Shown here: positions 55,476-64,000 of the stretch, piece by piece
How the letters are laid out: the number at the start of each line of letters is the position of its first letter
Numbering within the stretch: position 1 is the first letter of the stretch
Assembly: GCF_027579695.1 (NCBI RefSeq)
Contig: NC_083587.1
Coordinates: 1 to 64,000 of the forward strand
DNA length: 64,000 nucleotides
Source of the DNA: Neoarius graeffei
Lineage: Eukaryota > Chordata > Actinopteri > Siluriformes > Ariidae
Direction of reading: 5' to 3'
Program-made: the position numbers and the translations under genes
Notes under the pieces: model-generated
Database searches by the model: none
Told to the model about the DNA's origin: nothing
Seen by the model: only the letters and a program-made list of their open reading frames with translations

Positions 55476-57213
55476 CTGTATAAGATCAACAGGAACCTAA
55501 GGACCTTCATCCAGAACTCAATGGAAATGTGGAAGACAACCCTAGAGGCCAACTCAAAACCCATTGCCCAAGTCAACATCAAGTGCAGCATATACCAAGG
55601 AGATGTGCTATCACCACTGCTGTTCTGCATAGGCCTGAAACCCCTCAGTCAGATCATCACGAAGAGCGGCTACGGGTACCGATTCCGTAGTGGGGCAACA
55701 ATCAGCCACCTGCTCTACATGGATGACATCAAGCTGTATGCCAGGAACGAGCGAGAAATAGACTCGCTGATCCACACCACCCGGATCTACAGCGATGACA
55801 TAGGGATGTCATTCGGATTGGACAAGTGTGGCTGGATGGTCTCAAAGAGAGGCAAGATGATCCAGACTGAGGGGATTGACCTACCAGAGGGCAACATAGG
55901 TGATATCCAAGACAGCTACAAGTACCTTGGCATCCCACAGGCTAATGGAAACCATGAAGAGGCCACAAGGAAGTCAATCACAGCCAAATACCTCCAGAGA
56001 GTAAGGCAGGTCCTGAAAAGTCAGCTGAATGGTAAGAACAAGGTCCGAGCCATCAACATGTACGCACTACCAGTCATCAGATACCCCGCTGGTATCATAA
56101 ACTGGCCAAAGGAGGAGATAGAAGCCACAGATATCAAGACTAGAAAGCTCCTCACCATGCATGGAGGGTTCCACCCCAAGTCCAGCACCCTGAGACTATA
56201 CACTAAGAGGAAAGAGGGAGGCCGAGGGCTAGTGAGCATCAAGACCACAGTCCAGGATGAAACATCGAAAATCCGAGAATACATCAGAAAGATGGCCCCA
56301 AAGGATGAACTGCTAAGTGAATGTCTCAGGCAGCAGAACCCTGGTGAGAGTGCAGAGGAGGAGGAACAGACAACCTGGAGGGACAAACACCTACATGGCA
56401 TGTACCACCGTCAGATAGAGGAAGTTGCTGATATCAAGAAATCCTACCAGTGGCTGGATAATGCAGGACTGACAGACAGCACAGAGGCACTAATCATGGC
56501 AGCACAAGAACAGGCCATAAGCACAAGAGCCATAGAGCCCAGGATCTACCAGAGTAGATTAGACCCAAGATGCAGACTGTGCAAAGAAGCCCCTGAAACA
56601 GTCCAGCACATCGTAGCAGGGTGTAAGATGCTAGCTGGATCAGCATACGTGGAGAGGCACAACCAAGTGGCTGGGATAGTATACAGGAACATCTGCAACC
56701 AGTATGGAATAGAAGTACCCAAGTCCCAATGGGCCATACCACAGAAGGTGGCTGAGAACAACAGGGCCAAGGTTCTGTGGGACTTCAGCTTCCAGACTGA
56801 CAAACAGATCCTGGCTAACCAACCGGACATAGTGGTGGTGGACAAAGAGCAGAAGAGGGTGGTGGTCATAGATGTAGCGATCCCAGCTGACGCCAACATC
56901 AGGAAGAAGGAACATGAGAAACTTGAGAAGTATCAAGGGTTGAAAGAGCAGCTGGAATGGATGTGAAAGGTCAAGGGTTGCGTGGTCCCCGTGGTAGTGG
57001 GGGCACTTGGGGCAGTAACCCCCAAACTGAGAGAGTGGCTCCAGCAAATCCCAGGAACAACATCTGAAGCCTCAGTCCAGAAGAGCGCAGTCCTAGGAAC
57101 ATCGAAGATACTGCGCAGAACCCTCAAACTCCCAGGCCTCTGGTAGAGGACCCGAGCTTGAGGATGACATGGATACCACCCCCCGCTGGGGGTGAGAAGG
57201 AGATTATTATATA
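55476..57213 (+). mobile_element. R4/Dong-like LINE 3' half with restriction-like endonuclease
   Basis: A 481-residue frame (55521-56966) begins in the reverse-transcriptase palm (YQGDVLSPLLFCIGLKPLSQ, catalytic LLYMDDIKLYARNE) and continues through thumb and linker to a Cys/His finger (CRLCKEAPETVQHIVAGC) and an endonuclease-like core (QPDIVVVDKEQKRVVVIDVA), the arrangement of R2/R4-group LINEs rather than APE-type LINEs. The stop TGA at 56964-56966 stands where a Trp codon is expected; the same frame then stays open to TAG at 57144-57146. The 5' part is missing, its left edge abuts the TA microsatellite, and its right end is an ATTATTATATATA tail. Confidence 0.8.
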
Positions 57214-57215
57214 TA

Positions 57216-58818
57216 CAACCCCGATTCCAAAAAAGTTGGGACAAAGTACAAATTGTAAATAAAACGGAATGCAATGATGTGGAAGTTTCAAAATTCCATG
57301 TTTTATTTAGAATAGAACATAGATGATATATCACATGTTTAAACTGAGAAAATGTATCATTTAAAGAGAAAAATTAGGTGATTTTAAATTTCATGACAAC
57401 ACCACATCTCAAAAAATTTGGGACAAGGCCATGTTTACCACTGTGAGACATCCCCTTTTCTCTTTACAACAGTCTGTAAACATCTGGAGACTGAGGAGAC
57501 AAGCTGCTCAAGTTCAGGGATAGGAATGTTAACCCATTCTTGTCTAATGTAGGATTCTAGTTGCTCAACTGCCTTTGGTCTTTTTTGTCGTATCTTCCGT
57601 TTTATGATGCACCAAATGTTTTCTGTAGGTGAAAGATCTGGACTGCAGGCTGGCCAGATCAGTACCCGGACCCTTCTTCTACGCAGCCATGATGCTGTAA
57701 TTGATGCAGTATATGGTTTGGCATTGTCATGTTGGAAAATGCAAGGTCTTCCCTGAAAGAGACGTCGTCTGGATGGGAGCATATGTTGTTCTAGAACCTG
57801 GATATACCTTTCAGCATGGATGGTGTCTTTCCAGATGTGTAAGCTGCCCATGCCACACGCACTAATGCAACCCCATACCATCAGAGATGCAGGCTTCTGA
57901 ACTGAGCGCTGATAACAACTTGGGTCGTCCTTCTCCTCTTTAGTCCGAATGACACGGTGTCCCTGATTTCCATAAAGAACTTCAAATTTTGATTCCTCTG
58001 ACCACAGAACAGTTTTCCACTTTGTCACAGTCCATTTTAAATGAGCCTTGGCCCAGAGAAGACATCTGCGCTTCTGGATCATGTTTAGATATGGCTTCTT
58101 TGTTGAACTATAGAGTTTTAGCTGGCAACGGCAGATGACACAGTGAATTGTGTTCACAGATAATGTTCTCTGGAAATATTCCTGAGCCCATTTTGTGATT
58201 TCCAATACAGAAGCACGCCTGTATGTGATGCAGTGCCGTCTAAGGGCCCGAAGATCACAGGCACCCAGTATGGTTTTCCGGCCTTGACCCTTACGCACAG
58301 AGATTCTTCCAGATTCTCTGAATCTTTTGATGATATTATGCACTGTAGATGATGATATGTTCAAACTCTGCAATTTTACACTGTCGAACTCCTTTCTGAT
58401 ATTGCTCCATTATTTGTCGGCACAGAATTAGGGGGATTGGTGATCCTCTTCCCATCTTTACTTCTGAGAGCCGCTGCCACTCCAAGATGCTCTTTTTATA
58501 CCCAGTCATGTTAATGACCTATTGCCAATTGACCTAATGAGTTGCAATTTGGTCCTCCAGCTGTTCCTTTTTTGTACCTTTAACTTTTCCAGCCTCTTAT
58601 TGCCCCTGTCCCAACTTTTTTGAGATGTGTTGCTGTCATGAAATTTGAAATGAGCCAATATTTGGCATGAAATTTCAAAATGTCTCACTTTTGACATTTG
58701 ATATGTTGTCTATGTTCTATTGTGAATACAATATCAGTTTTTGAGATTTGTAAATTATTGCATTCTGTTTTTATTTACAATTTGTACTTTGTCCCAACAT
58801 TTTTGGAATCGGGGTTTG
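57216..58818 (-). mobile_element. Tc1-type transposon, full length, defective
   Basis: TA-flanked inverted repeats (CAACCCCGATTCCAAAAAAG on the left; reverse complement CAAACCCCGATTCCAAAAAT on the right) bound 1,603 bp. The minus frame 58373-57435 encodes 312 residues of a Tc1 transposase: HTH ([20 protein letters not shown]), GRK hook, and a DD34E core with [11 protein letters not shown] and [10 protein letters not shown]. The first catalytic position reads LWSEESKF where Tc1 enzymes have Asp. The natural start (about 58455) is separated from this frame by a 1-base shift near 58370. It inserted in the TA-rich tail of the R4-like LINE. Confidence 0.92.
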
Positions 58819-58859
58819 TAAACAGAGTCTTGAGATATGTTGGTGAGATGTAAATGGAG

Positions 58860-59665
58860 TCTTGCGATATCTTGATAAACATGTGATGTTGGCTATGGAG
58901 TGCTCAATCTCCTTTTGGAATGACAACCAGTCAGCTTTCCGTAGGTTAAACCTTCTGCAGGTAGGGATGGTTGTTGCTTGGAGTGCAGATCTGACTTTGA
59001 TGGCAATTGGTCAGTGCTGGGTATGAGGGATGGGATCCAGGACTTCCTTCACACTTCTGGAAGTGATTTTGCTGCTCACACAGGCAAGGTCTGGGTTATA
59101 TCCCCATTTCCATCTGGTGCTGTGGAAATACTTGGATAGTTTGGCATTGTGGATTAGTGTCAGGTGTTTAGACTCAAGCCAGGTTTCAGCTCCATCTTGG
59201 TTGTTGCTCTCATAGCCCCATGATGTGCTGTGGGCATTGAAGTCGCTGATGTGGAATCTCCTTTTGCATCTTTCTGTTAGTTCTGTGTGAATAAAGGGGG
59301 TTGGGGGTGGATTGTACACAGATGTAACAGAGACATTTGGGAGGGCAACTGTGATGGTTTCCATATGCCCCTCTGTGGTGTGGGTACAGACTTCCTCAAT
59401 CTTGAGGTTTGGTCAGCTGAAAACGGCTGATCTGTGCTGTCTGTGTTGGATCTCTGCAACCAGTTTCATTCCAGGGATGACAGGTCGATGTTGTGCAGGG
59501 CCGATGTGGGTTTCCTGCATGCACAGTATATCAAAACGGTTGGCCATTGTTGCCAGTATGTCTGCCTTGCATCTGGAGAAACCTTTGATGTTGGTTGAGA
59601 TGATTGACAGTGCAGGCCCAGTGAGGGGCAGGTGCTTGTGGGCTGTCGGGATTTAGCATGTGTCT
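58860..59665 (-). pseudogene. LINE endonuclease-domain fragment
   Basis: Minus frames encode parts of an APE-type endonuclease: a QETH-like start near 59520, SVTSVYNPPPTPF, ISDFNAHSTSWGYESNNQDG, LTLIHNAKL, WGYNPDLACVSS and DPIPHTQH. Several frame changes separate the blocks. No reverse transcriptase follows on this strand, so it is a 5' fragment of an unidentified LINE. Confidence 0.65.
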
Positions 59666-59712
59666 TCATCGTTTGATTGTGTAGGTAAGTATACAGAGAT
59701 TGGCCTAAGATG

Positions 59713-59800
59713 GAGATGGAAGGACCCAGCAGGACGTTCTAATCTGATACTGCCAGTAGGCAGTATCAGATTAGAACGTCCTGCTGGGTCCTTCCATCTC
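59713..59800. repeat. Perfect 42-bp inverted repeat with 4-nt loop
   Basis: Left arm 59713-59754, loop AGTA (59755-59758), right arm 59759-59800. By eye all 42 positions pair. It lies precisely at the border between the LINE endonuclease fragment and the hAT remnant. Confidence 0.95.
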
Positions 59801-61192
59801 ATTCAGCCAGCGTTTCCCAGGCTGCACCGCGGGGAGGTTTCTGTATCCGCAGCCCAATTCGGAACTGGCCAAGCACCTCCATAATTCCCTGTGGCTAGCT
59901 TCCTTGTCATATTTGGTCAACATATTTGACAGACTGAATAGTTTGAATCTGTCTTTGCAAGGCCGAGATTCCAATATTTTGGTCCTTGCTGACAAACTGG
60001 AAACTTTCATCCAAAAACTTGTCCTGTGGCATGACTGCATAATTGTCTGAAATTGTGATGTTTCCCAGCCTCACAGACTTCATCACTGAGGCATGCAGCA
60101 GTGACTTCTCCTCTATATTTCAATCAGCTGCAGATCACCTGTCTGAGCTTAAAGTGCATATCACAGGTAAATTCAGGAGCAAGATCAATGTAATTCTCCT
60201 ATTTTATATTAAACTTTGGTCAAATATCTGTAACATTCTGCATTCTCTGCAATTTTTTTACCTTGCACAATGCCAGAAAAATTCAGTTGAAATCAAGCCA
60301 TTTGAGGCAAATTGGTCCGCCTCTGAAAAAACTTGGCATTTGAATTTCCTGGCAAATACTGATTTTCGTGATGCCATCTGTGGGACACCTCCCTCTGAAT
60401 CCTACGTCAGCGCTGGTTTGTTTATGAGAAAATGACCTGGTGGTTTTCTGCAAATTTCTTCAACGTTATCGCGTAATTATTAAAATGGTTAACAGATGTA
60501 TCGTAGGAGGGTGTAGCAACACCAATCTTGATGGGCTTAGTACTCATCGTTTTACAAAAGACCGGACAATGAGAGAGAAATGGGAGTGCTTGGTCTACAC
60601 AGTCTGTGCACTTAAACCATGCAAAGCTCGCGCATCCTGCTTGTGCTTCCGCAGATAACGTCATGAATCTGGCTCCATACTCCCTTGGGATTTTTCCAGG
60701 TGCGTTTTGTTATTTTTTTTTTCTGCTGTTGACAGATGGCCTTGTGCAAAATTACCCTTCTGGATGAGTGTGTAAAGGGGCATGCTTTCATATAAAAAAC
60801 ACGAAATTGGTCCAGAATACGCCCTTTGAGCAGCAGTTAGTTTCTTATTTCAAGGAGGACTACCGGTCATTTTCATGGGTTCGGGACTCATTCGTTTCCA
60901 CCGCAAACGATTTGTCACTGAAAATGCAATAGCAGCTTAATGAGCTGAAGAGTGACAGCAGGCTGAAGCACCTTTTTAGCACCTGTTCTCTTACATCCTT
61001 CTGGGTAACACTGATGCAGGAGTACCCCCAGCTCTGTGACATTGCCTTAAAAATTCTCCTACCTTTTGTGTCAACATACTTGTGTGATGCAGGCTTTTCA
61101 AAACTGACCACACTCAAAACTAAGTACCGCAATCATGCACAGATTGAGGATGACCTGAGGCTGTATTTAACTAAAATTGAGCTGCGAATTTG
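59801..61192 (+). pseudogene. hAT transposase remnant (ZBED5/SCAND3-like)
   Basis: Two blocks are recognisable: 59890-60165 (LASLSYLVNIFDRLNSLNLS, ILVLADKLETFIQKLVLWHD, then FPSLTDFITEACSSDF) and 60780-61192 (VRDSFVSTANDLSLKM, then DIALKILLPFVSTYLCDAGF and KTKYRNHAQIEDDLRLYLTK, the C-terminal dimerisation region). Stops and frameshifts break it (for example near 60030 and 60935). This protein type gave rise to vertebrate ZBED5/SCAND3-like genes; here it is a decayed copy with other DNA inside. Confidence 0.75.
60485..60658 (+). pseudogene. Truncated THAP zinc-finger exon
   Basis: A frame from the methionine at 60485 starts MVNRCIVGGCSNTNLDGLST and continues HRFTKDRTMREKWECLVYTV, matching the first half of a THAP C2CH domain (C-x4-C, then W). 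It then departs from the family and stops at 60658. It lies between the two hAT blocks, so it arrived as part of an inserted element. Confidence 0.6.
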
Positions 61193-63245
61193 AGAACTCT
61201 GCCAAACAAAGTAGGCTCATATGTCACACTAAGATGTTTGTTAACACTACCTCTGGTACTCTGGTAGAGTGTGTTTGTTCGTTCATGTATTTGTTAGCAA
61301 CTTTGCAGAACAAAATGTACAGACGGATTTTCATGAAAATTTTATGAGATACGTGTCTTGGCCCAATGAAGAACTTAAATTTTGGAGGTGATCCAGAACC
61401 GCGTCTGGATCCATTAATTTTTAAAAGGATATAGGGCTGTAGGTGTATTATGTTTATGTGTATGTAGATTGGTGTTAAGTGATCAATCATTAATAATTAA
61501 ATTGAATCAATCCCATTGAATCATTTAATTTGAATCATTTAAATTGAATCATTTAAATTGAATCAGTCTCATTAATTAATACCATTAATTTTGGTGCTTA
61601 ATAATAAATTACCAAACAGCTAAATTATGGTATATTCCAAATTATTATGGTCACTTACCAAGCTGCAGCTAATAGTATTCATATACACCTTAGAATTCTT
61701 TTGAGATTTGGGCGACTTCCAGAAATATCGGAACAGCAAACAAACACACACAGTTTCAATGATAATTGAATTTATTATAACAAAGATAAAATTGAATAAC
61801 AGCAGATGAAATCTTCAGCAGTGTGTGTGTGTGTGTGAGTGTGTGTAAGCCAAAGGATTAGCTCTGTGTGCTATCTAGACAAAGGAAGGCTAGCTAACAT
61901 GTGCTTTTGAGGCCTAGTGGCCACGTGGTTGTGTGTGAGCGTGTGTGTATGTGTGATAACAACAATTAAATGTTAACAATTAAAATACATTCAAATGGTC
62001 ATCCGTGATATATGTGGAGTTGAATGTGGGCATGGGGGAGTGCGCTATAAAGGTTGAATTGAATCAGGACTTAGAATATCATCTAAAGTTGAGACAAAAG
62101 ACCTCGTGATAAAGAACAAAGGAGGGGGGAGGGGTCACCATGTGTTTCCTTACAGAACAAAGAGAGTTAGCTTTGGTTTGCTAGCTAAAGTGTGTATGAG
62201 GCCTAGTGTGTGTGTGACCACCTGTTGAAGCCTGGTCCCTGGGGACAAAAGGCTTCCCTAGAAAGCTAACCCAATAGCTTTATAGTATTATTAAATCTCC
62301 TGAAATCTTGATGAGGTCGATATATGTATAAGAATGAAATTAGATTGTTAGAGAGGGAAAAGAGGCATGCACAACCTATCAATTAAACAATTGAGAGATT
62401 AAATCAAAATCGAACAATCATACAGTGTACACAAACCGTTCCTGAGTTTAAAATTCACACTACCTCAATAAATCAAAATTCCTGAGACTAGCTTTATTAC
62501 TATGCCCAAAAGAATGCCAAGTCTTACTTCCGTATTTCGCCCTTCTGCAAAGGGCTGAGAATTTTTGGAGAAGGTGACTTTCACAGGAGCTCCTGAGAAG
62601 AAAATCTGTGAAAAACAGAGAATTCTTTGAGAAATTTCATTGCTCGTGGGAAGAAAAATCTCTGTAGAAACAAGGTGCACAGCTTTATTGAAGAGGTCCA
62701 GCCGCTTCTTTGTCTTCAGACTAAAAACCACTTGGGCTGCAGTTTTGCACGTGCTGATGAGGAACAGATGAAACCGGTTATATTCAAGTTGAGTCAAAAT
62801 CGCACAATTCTCGAGTCTATCGTGGCCAAAGGTAAGTAAAAGAAACAGCGTGAAACTCTGATTCTAGACAAAAAGACGTTTAATCTAGTTTGCTCGGCTG
62901 AGCGGATCTCTCTGTGTCCAGACGGATTGAAGTCCAGATGGAAAAGAGAAAGAAGGAAGCGTTTTTCAGTTGCTTATAGAATTGTAGAGGAAGTGACGTA
63001 GATGATCCCGCCCATGCGTGACGTAGGTCAACGTGGAAGTTGGCTGATGGGAAATGTAGTTTCTTAAAGAGACGGGCTGCTGTTGTTCCTTGATGGACTG
63101 TACCTACAGGGCAAAATTGAACATTTTCAGTCTCAGACTGTTGTCTAACATTGTAATAATACAATAATACACGGCAATAAAAAACAGCCCAATAATAATA
63201 ATAGCTGATCTATCTTTTTTTTTGGGGGGGGAGTGGGCTCAAAGT
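61193..63245. other. Stretch with simple repeats, no recognised gene
   Basis: 61500-61575 holds a TTGAATCATTTAAA tandem repeat; 61822-61850 and 61929-61955 are GT-rich. Short frames here (for example 62627-62839) show no known domain. A dispersed-repeat look (TTTTGCAGAACAAAATG, 61220-61440) is possible. Confidence 0.35.
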
Positions 63246-63249
63246 ACAC

Positions 63250-63624
63250 TTGGGCGGCACAGTTGTGAGTGGTTAGCACGGTCACCTCACAGCAAGAAGG
63301 TTCTGGGTTTGAACCCAGCAGCCGGCGAGGGCCTTTCTGTGTGGAGTTTGCATGTTCTCCCCGTGTCTGCGTGGGTTTCCTCCGGGTGCTCTGGTTTCCC
63401 CCACAGTCCAAAGACATGCAGTTAGGTTGACATGGGGCAGCCTTGGGCTGAGGTGCCCTTGAGCATGGTACCTGACCCCTGACTGCTCCCCGGGTGCTCT
63501 GGTGTGGCTGCCCACTGCTCTGAGTGTGTGCGTGTGTTCACTGCTTCAGATGGGTTAAATGCAGAGGATGAATTTCACTGTGCTTGAAGTGTGCATATGA
63601 TGAATAAAGGTTTCTTCTTCTTGC
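63250..63624 (+). mobile_element. tRNA-headed SINE, family 2 (different tail)
   Basis: The head and first 170 bp match family 1 (GGCGGCACAGTTGTGAGTGG, GGGTTTGAACCC, GCATGTTCTCCCCGTGTCTG, CCAAAGACATGCAG). After 63420 the body is unrelated to family 1 (TGGGGCAGCCTTGGGCTGAG) and ends GATGAATAAAGGTTTCTTCTTCTT, a TTC-repeat tail. It is therefore a second SINE family sharing a tRNA-related head. Confidence 0.85.
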
Positions 63625-63626
63625 TA

Positions 63627-63834
63627 CACTCAAAAAAATAAAACATTGGATTTACTTAACTGAGTTATGGCATCCGGTCCCACGAAACTGTGTTAACTTA
63701 GATGTATTGAATACAGTTATGTTTTGAATAACTCAACATAACTGTATTCAATACATCTAAATTAACACAGTTTCGTGGGACCGGTTGCCATAACTCGGTT
63801 AAGTAAATCCAATGTTTTTTTTTTTTTTTGAGTG
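63627..63834. mobile_element. Fold-back MITE, TA-flanked
   Basis: A 208-bp near-complete palindrome: CACTCAAAAAAATAAAACAT at the left and AATGTTTTTTTTTTTTTTTG-AGTG at the right, arms of about 95 bp around a GTTTTGAATAACTCAAC centre. TA flanks (63625-63626, 63835-63836) suggest a Tc1/mariner-type MITE. It inserted at the end of the family-2 SINE tail. Confidence 0.9.
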
Positions 63835-63836
63835 TA

Positions 63837-63914
63837 CAGTCGGGGGTGGGGGGTGATCAAAGTATGCCTGGTACAGTCAGGGGGGCCCAGACTGCAAATG
63901 TTTGAGAACCCCTG
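63837..63914. mobile_element. Right end of a Charlie-type hAT element
   Basis: AAATGTTTGAGAACCCCTG (reverse CAGGGGTTCTCAAACATTT) is a typical hAT-Charlie terminus ending at 63914. The remaining part and the left end were not identified. Confidence 0.55.
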
Positions 63915-64000
63915 TCTAGACTATTCAGTTCTTTATTTTCCAAGTGTCTGGAAAGTGTGAAAACATTTGTGGGTATTGTGATGAGTGTTAAATGCAGAGA

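Noticed and set aside
56021-57334. Long minus-strand frames opposite the R4-like LINE
   Set aside because: They overlap the clear plus-strand reverse-transcriptase/endonuclease frame and show no domain.

Overview
This window looks like teleost fish nuclear DNA, made mostly of transposable elements. It carries nested hAT, PIF/Harbinger-type, Tc1, Gypsy, L2, CR1/Rex1-like and R4-like elements, and a repeated tRNA-headed SINE whose tail ends in ATGAG repeats. Genes have introns with GT-AG borders, and dinucleotide microsatellites are common. A catfish-like otophysan is my guess from the SINE type; that guess is weak.

Layout. 0-8.3 kb: hAT ends and MITEs lie around a minus-strand BEN-domain gene (three exons seen) whose large intron holds a separate zinc-finger exon. 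8.5-19.2 kb: a LINE, then one L2 copy broken into five pieces by nested insertions. The largest insertion is a dead CR1/Rex1-like LINE, itself carrying a TA-flanked DNA element filled with a 30-bp GC-rich satellite. 19.4-21 kb: a hAT remnant. 22.2-25.2 kb: a minus-strand Tnp2-like (CACTA-type) transposase gene, complete except for one in-frame stop. 25.9-26.6 kb: the last two coding exons of an mcl1-like anti-apoptotic BCL2-family gene, the clearest ordinary host gene. 27.0-34.1 kb: a broken hAT transposase gene whose first intron holds a very young, internally deleted Gypsy retrotransposon. 36.7-43.0 kb: a six-exon minus-strand DUF4806 gene with one frameshift, its introns loaded with a minisatellite, a SINE-bearing AAACGTTT-rich element and a hAT. 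45.6-64 kb: a deleted hAT with perfect 8-bp target duplications, tRNA-Trp, a tRNA-Glu-like relic, several LINE fragments, an R4-like LINE, a full-length Tc1, an 88-bp perfect hairpin, a hAT/THAP nest, a second SINE family and a fold-back MITE.

How it fits together: no operon-like system is visible. The three multi-exon minus-strand genes (BEN, Tnp2, DUF4806) are families often amplified in fish genomes. They may be transposon passengers or domesticated transposon genes; that is inference. Coordinates for exons come from reading frames, splice dinucleotides and phase agreement by eye. Element family names rest on motifs, terminal repeats and target-site duplications, not on database searches.
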